The position numbers and the translations under genes are program-made. From positions 1-9,488 of the forward strand of contig JALNXR010000064.1 in NCBI GenBank assembly GCA_023230265.1: a stretch of DNA of 9,488 nt, in the 5' to 3' direction. This stretch comes from Bacteroidales bacterium. GTDB taxonomy: Bacteria; Bacteroidota; Bacteroidia; Bacteroidales; UBA932. Every line of letters begins with the position of its first letter. Within the stretch, counting starts at the first letter, position 1. Below the pieces are notes generated by a model, which had not been told where the DNA came from, searched no databases, and was given only the letters and a program-made list of their open reading frames with translations. Of the stretch, positions 1-6,151 are shown piece by piece.

Positions 1-2
1 CT

Positions 3-860
3 GCTCTTGACAATGTTTCTATCGATGTGCCCGGGGGCACGGTTTACGGGCTGCTGGGCCCTAACGGAGCCGGAAAAACCACACTTATAAGGATCATTAA
101 CCAGATCACTACGCCCGATTCCGGTGAAGTTTACTTTAACGGTAACAGAATAAAACCCTCTGATGTTGAGCAGATAGGTTATCTTCCTGAGGAGCGGGGA
201 CTATACAAAAAGATGAAGGTCGGGGAACAGGCTCTCTATTTTGCCCGTCTCAAAGGTATCCCTGCTTCCAGGGCTACAAAAGAGCTTAAGGAGTGGTTTA
301 TAAAATTCGGGATACAGGCCTGGTGGAATAAAAAAGTTGAGGAGCTCTCAAAAGGGATGGCGCAGAAGCTTCAATTTATTACCACAGTGATTCACAAACC
401 CTCATTGCTTATACTTGATGAGCCTTTCAGTGGTTTTGACCCTGTGAATGTGCAGATTGTCAGAAATGAGATTCTGGATATGAAAGATAAAGGCACTACA
501 ATCATCCTCTCAACTCACAATATGGAGTCTGTGGAAGAACTTTGTGACAACATTGCTCTGATAAACAAGTCTAAACTGGTTATAACCGGAGGGGTTGAAG
601 AGATACGGCGGAACCACGGCAGGAACGAAGTGGAGCTTATCTACCGCTCGGCAGACAGGGTAGATCTGAACAACGGATCCCTCTATAATGTTTTAACAGA
701 AGAGGAGACCAGATACGGACGGAGAGTTGTTGTTGAAACTGCAAGAGATGCAGCATCCAGGGAGATTCTTATGTCTCTGGCTTCCAAAGTGGATATAGTC
801 TCATACAGAGAGCTGATACCCAGAATGAACGATATTTTCATTAAACTTGTAAGCGAATAG
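3..860 (+). CDS. ABC transporter ATP-binding protein, NatA-like (5' end missing)
   Basis: Cytoplasmic ATPase subunit of an ABC-2 type exporter. The reading frame is open to the left edge: codons from base 3 read A-L-D-N-V-S-I-D ahead of the GTG at 27, which is typical sequence before a Walker A and not a start, so the true start lies outside the window. Walker A (GPNGAGKTT) is at 57-83, the signature LSKGMAQ lies around 348-368, Walker B and its catalytic Glu (LILDEP) lie around 411-425, and the switch His of LSTHN is at 516-518. The IGYLPEERGLY segment in place of a classical Q-loop, and the roughly 90-residue tail after the His, fit the NatA/DUF4162 branch of exporter ATPases. The LSKG signature, not LSGG, is normal for this branch. 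The permease gene begins 4 bases after the stop, so the two are almost certainly cotranscribed. The substrate cannot be read from the sequence; sodium export is only one family precedent. Confidence 0.93.
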   Translation, partial: ALDNVSIDVPGGTVYGLLGPNGAGKTTLIRIINQITTPDSGEVYFNGNRIKPSDVEQIGYLPEERGLYKKMKVGEQALYFARLKGIPASRATKELKEWFIKFGIQAWWNKKVEELSKGMAQKLQFITTVIHKPSLLILDEPFSGFDPVNVQIVRNEILDMKDKGTTIILSTHNMESVEELCDNIALINKSKLVITGGVEEIRRNHGRNEVELIYRSADRVDLNNGSLYNVLTEEETRYGRRVVVETARDAASREILMSLASKVDIVSYRELIPRMNDIFIKLVSE

Positions 861-864
861 TATT

Positions 865-2184
865 ATGAACAGAAATAAACTTTTCCTTATTATCTCCAGA
901 GAATTCTCCATAAGGGTAAAGAAAAAGTCTTTTATCCTTACGACAATCCTCACCCCGGTTTTATTTGCAGCTCTGATAATCCTTCCTTCATTGATAATGA
1001 CCCTTTCCGGTGGAGCAAAGGGTCAGAAAATACTCGTTGTTGACAGATCGGGTATCTGCGAACCTTTCTTTAAATCTTCTGAGGAGTACCGGTACAGTTT
1101 TGATGCATATGCTGATGTTGAGAAGATAAAACGTGAGTTCAAATCGCTGAACCTCTATGCGCTGGTTGAGATTTCACCGCTTGACTCTTCCTGGAATGCT
1201 TCCGTATCTACCTTCTCTGCAAAGCAGATGAATATGGAAACAAAAAAAGAGATTGAATCCAATGTGGAAAGGGCTGTTGAAAAGTTCAAGCTCAGAAAAT
1301 ACAATATCGACAACCTGGACAATATCATGAAAGATGTCCAGGCGGATGTCTCGGCAAAAACCTTTACTGTGGATGAACTCGGGATGGAGAAGGCCGCAAT
1401 GGTCGAGATATTTATGGTAATATCCTACCTTGCCAGTTTTATGATATACATGTTTATATTTATGTTCGGATCGATGGTTATGAGAGGGGTGATTGAGGAG
1501 AAGACCAACAGAGTGGTGGAGGTGCTGGTTTCATCGGTGAAACCTTTTGAACTGATGCTGGGGAAAATTCTCGGAATTGGAGCTGTTGCTCTGGTTCAGT
1601 TTCTTATTTGGGTTGGTTTAACCATCGGTATAACATTCGGATTCCAGGCATTTATGGGAGGTGAGGTATCTCCAGCGGATCTGTCGGCAGGGATGCAGAC
1701 CGGAGCTTCTCCCGTCTCCCTGGAGAACACTCCCATGAACGATATTATGGCAGCTCTGGCAGGAGTGGACTTTCTCTCCATCGGGTTGGCATTTATTGCA
1801 TTCTTCCTGCTCGGGTATCTGCTATACGCCTCTATGTTCTCTGCAGTCGGATCAGCAGTGGATAACGAAACAGACACACAGCAGCTTACCCTGCCTGTCA
1901 CATTGCCTCTTATAATCGGTTTGTTCATTATGATCCATACGTTTCAGTATCCCGACAGTTCAATCTCCTTCTGGGGATCAATGATACCATTCACCTCCCC
2001 GATGGTAATGATGGCGCGGGTTCCGTTCGGGGTTCCGCTCTGGGAGATGTTACTCTCCATAGTTATCCTGTTACTGACCTTTCTTGCAATAACCTACTTG
2101 TCAGCAAAAATCTACAGAATCGGAATTCTCTCTTATGGTAAGAGAGCCGGATGGAAAGATCTGTGGAAATGGATTAAATATTGA
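865..2184 (+). CDS. ABC-2 type transporter permease, NatB-like
   Basis: Inner-membrane permease of 439 residues that pairs with the ATPase immediately upstream. A first membrane segment lies at about residues 23-48. It is followed by an extracytoplasmic domain of about 125 residues with polar, charged sequence, then a block of about five further membrane segments (about 178-206, 232-262, 303-330, 342-360, 392-415). The motif EEKTNRVVEVLVSSVKPFEL (211-230), just after the second segment, is the conserved cytoplasmic coupling region of the ABC2_membrane_3 (NatB/YhaP) family. A large N-terminal loop between the first two segments is also characteristic of that family. The C-terminus is basic and tryptophan-rich (about 426-438). 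The start is the first ATG after the ATPase stop; no Shine-Dalgarno is visible. The next gene begins 4 bases after the stop, which suggests one transcript continuing into the nucleotidase genes. Confidence 0.92.
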   Translation: MNRNKLFLIISREFSIRVKKKSFILTTILTPVLFAALIILPSLIMTLSGGAKGQKILVVDRSGICEPFFKSSEEYRYSFDAYADVEKIKREFKSLNLYALVEISPLDSSWNASVSTFSAKQMNMETKKEIESNVERAVEKFKLRKYNIDNLDNIMKDVQADVSAKTFTVDELGMEKAAMVEIFMVISYLASFMIYMFIFMFGSMVMRGVIEEKTNRVVEVLVSSVKPFELMLGKILGIGAVALVQFLIWVGLTIGITFGFQAFMGGEVSPADLSAGMQTGASPVSLENTPMNDIMAALAGVDFLSIGLAFIAFFLLGYLLYASMFSAVGSAVDNETDTQQLTLPVTLPLIIGLFIMIHTFQYPDSSISFWGSMIPFTSPMVMMARVPFGVPLWEMLLSIVILLLTFLAITYLSAKIYRIGILSYGKRAGWKDLWKWIKY

Positions 2185-2188
2185 TAAC

Positions 2189-2932
2189 ATGAAAAGACTA
2201 TTTACATTACTGATCCTTACCTGCCTGATTTCAACCACTAATGCTCAACAAGTGAGGTTTAAGTGGAAGGCAAAGAGAGTGCTGATGGACAGTACCTGGA
2301 ACAAACCGGAAGAGCCACGTGTAAAAGCAATAATTGATTATTACAAACCAGAGATGGACCGCCTTATGCAGCAGAAAGTAGGAGAATCTGCCAGGGAGAT
2401 GCGTTCGGGCAGACCGGAAAGTCTTCTCTCCAACTTTGCCGTGGATGCTATACTGGATTACTCCAGAAAGCAGACGGACAAAGAGGTCCATTTCTCTCTC
2501 ACCAATTTTGGAGGAATAAGAAGCACGCTTCCTGCGGGAGATGTCAGACGGTATGATATCTTCTCGATTTTTCCATTTGAAAATTATCTTGTGGTCATAG
2601 ACCTCAGGGGTAGCTCTGTTAAGAAATTATTCAACACGCTGGCTAAGAGGGTAGAAGCCCTTTCAGGAAATGTAAAGCTTGTAATTGAAGGGGAAAATCT
2701 TACGCAAGCACTTATTGACGGAGTCCAGGTGGATGAATCAAAGATCTACAGAGTTGCAACACTTGATTTTCTTCTGGACGGAGGGGACAATATGTCTGCA
2801 CTGTCAGAGGCCCTTTTGGTGGAGCAGACCGGAGTCCTGATCAGGGATGCAATCTTTGCAAAGATAGAAGAGCTGACCGCCGGTGGAAATAAAATTGATT
2901 ATAAACTGGACGGCAGGGTTTTAATAAAATAA
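2189..2932 (+). CDS. Exported 5'-nucleotidase C-terminal (substrate-binding) domain protein
   Basis: A 247-residue secreted protein corresponding to only the C-terminal domain of UshA-type 5'-nucleotidases (5_nucleotid_C). The ATG at 2189 gives a good signal peptide (MKRLFTLLILTC..., cleavage near A19-Q20). An in-frame ATG further upstream at 2135 lies inside the permease gene and gives no signal peptide, so it is rejected. Family hallmarks are NFGGIR (106-111), whose Arg contacts substrate in the family, FPFEN (128-132), and the TLDFLLDGGDN segment (191-201). The metal-binding phosphatase domain is absent from this protein and is encoded by the next gene, 10 bases downstream. The two products presumably assemble in the periplasm or at the cell surface to hydrolyse nucleotides or nucleotide sugars. 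Whether this protein has activity alone is doubtful because the metal ligands are all in the partner. Confidence 0.88.
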   Translation: MKRLFTLLILTCLISTTNAQQVRFKWKAKRVLMDSTWNKPEEPRVKAIIDYYKPEMDRLMQQKVGESAREMRSGRPESLLSNFAVDAILDYSRKQTDKEVHFSLTNFGGIRSTLPAGDVRRYDIFSIFPFENYLVVIDLRGSSVKKLFNTLAKRVEALSGNVKLVIEGENLTQALIDGVQVDESKIYRVATLDFLLDGGDNMSALSEALLVEQTGVLIRDAIFAKIEELTAGGNKIDYKLDGRVLIK

Positions 2933-2942
2933 CTATCAGGAA

Positions 2943-3782
2943 ATGAAAAGAATTAATAGAATATTGGCGGTCACATCCTTTCTGATACTGATTTTTAATC
3001 TCACTGTGACCTCAGCCCAGGATCTGGTTATACTCCATACAAATGACACCCACAGTAATATTGAATCTCTGGTAAGCGGCAGAAACAAAGGATACGGAGG
3101 AGTTCAGAGGAGGGCAAACTATATCGACAGTGTGAGAAAAATGCACCCGGATGTTCTGCTTCTGGATGCAGGGGATTATAATCAGGGTACTCCTTATTAT
3201 ACCCTTTTCAGGGGAGAAGTTGAGGTAAAACTCAATAATGCAATGGGCTACGATGTGATAAGTCTTGGCAATCACGAATTTGACAATGGTGTACAGGAGT
3301 TGGCAGAAAGGCTTAAAAAAGCAGAATACACCACTGTATGTGCAAATTATAATTTCAAAAACACTCCTTTGGAGGGGCTGGTGAAACCCTATACCATAAT
3401 AAACAAAGGAGGCAAAAAAATCGGAATACTAGGACTGCTGCTCGATCTTGACGGTTATGTCAACAGGAAAAACCGGGAAAATTTAATTTTCCGCAAACCT
3501 GTTGAAACTGCAAACAAGATTGCCCGTATTCTGAGGCAGAGGGAGAAGTGTGATCTGGTCATTGCCCTGACCCATATCGGATTTGATGCCGACAACGAGA
3601 GACAGCTCTCTGATCAAACTCTGGCAAAGTACAGTAAAAATATTGATATAATTATCGGCGGCCACTCCCATACATTTCTTGAAAAACCTGTGGTGATAAA
3701 GAACAGGCACGGAAAAGGTGTGATTGTCAATCAGGCCGGAACGGCAGGTGTATTTGTCGGAAGGCTGGATATTAATTTTTAA
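2943..3782 (+). CDS. Exported metallophosphatase, 5'-nucleotidase N-terminal domain
   Basis: A 279-residue exported calcineurin-like phosphoesterase equal to the N-terminal catalytic domain of UshA/5'-nucleotidase. The signal peptide covers residues 1-25 (cleavage near S24-A25-Q26). The dinuclear metal ligands are all visible: D35 and H37 in HTNDTHS, D78 in DAGDYNQG, N110-H111 in GNHEFD, H211 in LTHIGFD, and H241 and H243 in GGHSHTF. The protein ends shortly after the last metal-binding motif, where a full-length enzyme would continue into its C-terminal domain; that domain is encoded just upstream. The combined length of the pair (247 plus 279) is close to one full nucleotidase. The start follows a weak purine-rich CAGGAA. 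The gene ends 6 bases from the convergent acyl-CoA ligase. The likely role is extracytoplasmic nucleotide salvage or phosphate acquisition; the exact substrate is unknown. Confidence 0.92.
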   Translation: MKRINRILAVTSFLILIFNLTVTSAQDLVILHTNDTHSNIESLVSGRNKGYGGVQRRANYIDSVRKMHPDVLLLDAGDYNQGTPYYTLFRGEVEVKLNNAMGYDVISLGNHEFDNGVQELAERLKKAEYTTVCANYNFKNTPLEGLVKPYTIINKGGKKIGILGLLLDLDGYVNRKNRENLIFRKPVETANKIARILRQREKCDLVIALTHIGFDADNERQLSDQTLAKYSKNIDIIIGGHSHTFLEKPVVIKNRHGKGVIVNQAGTAGVFVGRLDINF

Positions 3783-3788
3783 TACCTA

Positions 3789-5510
3789 TTATTTTTGCTT
3801 GTAGAGATACCTTTTGATCTTCTGGGTGGCTGTTTTTTCAAACTGTTCGGGATGGTCAACGACAGAGGTTATCTTGGAGAATTTGTTCACTTTTGAGTTT
3901 ACATGCTCCATAACCTCTTTTTTGAGCTGTTCAATTTTTTCATTGAAAACCCTGATAGCCTCCTCCTTCTTCTCCTCGTAAAATTTCACGAACTGCTCCT
4001 TCTTCTCTCCATAAGACTTAATGATCTGCTCCTTTTTCTGGTAATATGCCTCTAGGGCCTCATCCTTTGCCTCCATAAGGTTTTTAATCTTCTCCGGATT
4101 GAAGTGCACCAGTGCAACCAGTTTTCCCTTCTCCTGGGTAACGATGGACTCTGCCACCATTGCATGGGCGTTTATGACTGATTCGATCTCTTCAGGATAG
4201 ATGTTTTCCCCGCTGGGACCCAGAATCATATTAGAGAGTCGTCCTTTAATATACAACCATCCCTTTTTGTCAATTATTCCCAAATCTTTGGTTCTGAACC
4301 ACCCGTCTTCTGTGAAAGCCTCTGCTGTTGCCTCTTCGTTTTTGTAGTAGCCCATCATAATATTGGGTCCTTTGGCAACTATCTCGCCCTCCCCTGTATG
4401 GGGATCCGGATTGTCAATCCTGAGGGAGACTCCGTAAACGGCAGGTCCTGTTGACTGCCATTTTACCATAGAAGGGATAGCACCTGCCAGCAGGGGGGAA
4501 GATTCTGTCAGCCCATAACCTATTGCATATGGGAATTTGGCTTCATAAAGGAATCTTTCAACCTCACTATCCAGTTTTGCCCCTCCTATTCCAAAGAAAC
4601 GGATACGCCCTCCAAAAACTTTCATGAGCTTTTTACCCGCAACCCTGTGCAATAACTTTCTGCCGGGTGTTGTTCCGTATATGGCCCTGATTACTTTGCC
4701 GGACTGCAGGGAGGGAAGTACAGAACTGCGGAATATCTTTTCAATTATCATCGGTACACTCAGCATTGTAGTTGGTCTCACATCCCTGAGAGCCTGAATC
4801 AGAAGAGTGGGAGTGGGGGCCTTCTCGAGAAAATATACAGAAGAACCGCTCACCATAGGGAGCAACATGCTAAGACTACTCTCCAGGGTGTGGGAAAGAG
4901 GAAGTATAGAAAGCCACACATCCCAGTCATAACCGGGACGCAGCATAGCTGCAGCGTAAAGATGCGAACAGATATTCCTCTGACTGAGCATCACCCCTTT
5001 TGAATTTCCGGTTGTCCCGGAAGTGTATATGATTGATGCCAGATCTTCCGGTTTCCCGTAATCAGTGATACCGGAAGTATTGTTAATTATTTCGTTGCCC
5101 TTGGTGAGTGTGTCAAGTATAAACAGTGGCATCCGGTTCCTGATATCTTCAGAAACTTTGTAGAACAGCCTTTCTGATACAAAGATTGCAGACGCTTCTG
5201 AGTGCTCGATAACATTTCGAACCTCATTTTCGGAAAAATCGGGCAAAATAGGGACAACGACCCTTTTAAATGCAGTAGCTGCAAAATATGCCACCGGCCA
5301 ATTGGGCATATTCTGACTGAGAATAGCAACCTTGTCTCCCGGTCCTATTCCGGAAGCGGTTAGTAATTTATCAGTGTAGTCGGTTTTCTCTTTGAAATCG
5401 GAGTATGTGTAAATAAAACCCCTGCTGTATCCGAATGCTTTGCGGGCACTATATCGTTCTGTACTGTAAGAATATAAATCCTTTAAAGTCTCAAATTTTT
5501 CAATTATCAT
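3789..5510 (-). CDS. AMP-dependent acyl-CoA ligase (long-chain fatty acid-CoA ligase type) with repeat insertion
   Basis: A 573-residue adenylate-forming enzyme that activates a carboxylic acid, probably a long-chain fatty acid, with ATP and transfers it to CoA. Adenylation motifs are intact: YTSGTTGNSKG (A3, 162-172), LPLSHTLE (203-210), GYGLTESS (A5, 331-338), D409 in WFRTKDLG (A7), KGRLSNMI with R424 (A8), and K564 in TATQKIKR, which aligns with the catalytic A10 lysine. There is no signal peptide, so it is cytoplasmic or membrane-associated. Between the first strands of the small C-terminal domain and the A10 lysine lies a highly charged helical insertion (about 478-543) built of 11-residue repeats. 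The gene is 38 bases downstream of a PlsC-like acyltransferase on the same strand, which fits acyl activation followed by acyl transfer. Chain-length specificity cannot be read here. The ATG at 5510 is the natural start; no Shine-Dalgarno is seen. Confidence 0.9.
   Translation of the reverse strand: MIIEKFETLKDLYSYSTERYSARKAFGYSRGFIYTYSDFKEKTDYTDKLLTASGIGPGDKVAILSQNMPNWPVAYFAATAFKRVVVPILPDFSENEVRNVIEHSEASAIFVSERLFYKVSEDIRNRMPLFILDTLTKGNEIINNTSGITDYGKPEDLASIIYTSGTTGNSKGVMLSQRNICSHLYAAAMLRPGYDWDVWLSILPLSHTLESSLSMLLPMVSGSSVYFLEKAPTPTLLIQALRDVRPTTMLSVPMIIEKIFRSSVLPSLQSGKVIRAIYGTTPGRKLLHRVAGKKLMKVFGGRIRFFGIGGAKLDSEVERFLYEAKFPYAIGYGLTESSPLLAGAIPSMVKWQSTGPAVYGVSLRIDNPDPHTGEGEIVAKGPNIMMGYYKNEEATAEAFTEDGWFRTKDLGIIDKKGWLYIKGRLSNMILGPSGENIYPEEIESVINAHAMVAESIVTQEKGKLVALVHFNPEKIKNLMEAKDEALEAYYQKKEQIIKSYGEKKEQFVKFYEEKKEEAIRVFNEKIEQLKKEVMEHVNSKVNKFSKITSVVDHPEQFEKTATQKIKRYLYKQK
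3882..4079 (-). repeat. Six 11-residue (33-base) coding repeats in the acyl-CoA ligase
   Basis: Residues 478-543 of the ligase divide exactly into six 11-residue units starting at L478, Y489, Y500, Y511, F522 and V533. The four central units follow (Y/F)-x-x-K-K/I-E-Q/E-x-x-K/R-x. Lys recurs at unit position 4 (K492, K503, K514, K525) and Glu at position 6 (E494, E505, E516, E527), while position 1 is always hydrophobic or aromatic. The outer two units are degenerate. No unit shows proline, and the only glycine is G501, so a continuous amphipathic helix is expected. The DNA shows the same 33-base periodicity, visible on the plus strand as recurring CTGCTCCTT-like blocks. This is a protein-coding repeat, not a CRISPR or intergenic element. 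Confidence 0.85.
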
Positions 5511-5548
5511 TAATAGATCTTAATATAAAAGTGAAATTACAGCAAGAA

Positions 5549-6109
5549 TCATTCCAAATCTTTTCCGGTAGTGAAATTATCCGGGAACTTCCCTCGCACA
5601 CCCATTTTTTTGTAGTGAAGGCGGATGTTTCTAAGATCCTCCTGTACATTGTCGGTGAGCTCAAACTTAACTCCCCGGCCAACCTCTTTTTTCCTCCAGT
5701 CAAAATATCCAAGGTAAAGAGGAACATTAACAGCTCTTGCTATAGTGTGAAATCCAGTCTTCCATTTATCTGTTGCCCTTCTGGTCCCCTCGGGTGCAAT
5801 GGCCAGATGGAAGTGTTCCCTGGAGTTGAAGAGCTCTATCATCTGCCTGGCAAGAGTTGCACCCTTCTCCCGGTCAACAGGCACTCCCCCCATAGCCTTA
5901 AGAAAAGGGGTAAGCGGCCACCTGAAAAACTCCTTTTTTACCATCACATATGCCCTTGCCCCAAAGGAGCGGTAGTAGAGAAAAGATACAACAAAATCCC
6001 ATCCGGAAGTATGAGGCACCCCCAGTATTATGCATTTAGGTTCAGGTACAGGGGGATCCATCACTTTCCACCCCATAAGCCAAAGAAGAAATCTGCTCAG
6101 ATATTTCAT
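5549..6109 (-). CDS. PlsC-like 1-acylglycerol-3-phosphate acyltransferase family protein
   Basis: A 186-residue glycerolipid acyltransferase-fold protein that would transfer an acyl group to a lipid or other acceptor at the inner membrane. Numbered from the ATG at 6109, the catalytic HX4D motif is H33-T-S-G-W-D38, the GGVPVDR motif is at 74-80, and APEGTR is at 105-110. These are followed by a GFHTIA segment and the hydrophobic VPLYLGYFDW strand, matching blocks I-IV of the PlsC superfamily. A longer frame opens at a TTG at 6133, but that codon lies inside a putative promoter box, and the ATG is preceded by CAGGG, so the ATG is preferred. The only hydrophobic stretch is short and N-terminal, so a monotopic or peripheral enzyme is likely. 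It is shorter than canonical PlsC (about 240 residues). It lies 42 bases downstream of the flavoprotein gene and 38 bases upstream of the acyl-CoA ligase gene. Lysophosphatidate as acceptor is a family guess only. Confidence 0.85.
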   Translation of the reverse strand: MKYLSRFLLWLMGWKVMDPPVPEPKCIILGVPHTSGWDFVVSFLYYRSFGARAYVMVKKEFFRWPLTPFLKAMGGVPVDREKGATLARQMIELFNSREHFHLAIAPEGTRRATDKWKTGFHTIARAVNVPLYLGYFDWRKKEVGRGVKFELTDNVQEDLRNIRLHYKKMGVRGKFPDNFTTGKDLE

Positions 6110-6130
6110 TGCCCTGATAAATAAAGTCCG

Positions 6131-6138
6131 CAAATGTA
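6131..6138 (-). promoter_or_regulatory. Possible Bacteroidetes -7 box before the acyltransferase
   Basis: The minus strand reads TACATTTG, an exact match to the Bacteroidetes -7 consensus TAnnTTTG, in the 42-base gap after the flavoprotein gene. Transcription from it would begin roughly 15 bases before the acyltransferase ATG. No TTTG -33 element is found at the usual 19-21 base spacing, so this may be a chance match or a weak internal promoter. Confidence 0.3.
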
Positions 6139-6151
6139 ATCAAAATATAAC

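Noticed and set aside
1596..1928. Minus-strand open frame opposite the permease
   Set aside because: It is antisense to a well-supported membrane protein and has no recognisable domain.
2135..2188. Upstream in-frame ATG for the nucleotidase C-terminal domain gene
   Set aside because: It lies inside the permease gene and would put 18 residues before the signal peptide; the ATG at 2189 starts directly with a proper signal sequence.
3770..3784. Short inverted repeat TATTAA-TTT-TTAATA at the convergent gene ends, followed by a T-rich stretch, as a possible bidirectional terminator
   Set aside because: The stem is only six A-T pairs and overlaps the stop codon, so it is too weak to call; it may still help termination.
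3882..4079. 33-base periodic repeats as a possible CRISPR array
   Set aside because: There are no spacers; the repeats are contiguous, in frame and encode a regular helical protein segment.
5435..6124. Long plus-strand open frame of 229 codons
   Set aside because: It is antisense to the acyltransferase and the start of the ligase, crosses their intergenic gap, and has low-complexity Ser/Pro/His/Lys composition with no recognisable motif.
6110..6133. TTG start giving an acyltransferase eight residues longer
   Set aside because: The TTG is part of the TACATTTG box, and the ATG at 6109 is preceded by CAGGG and begins the conserved part of the protein.
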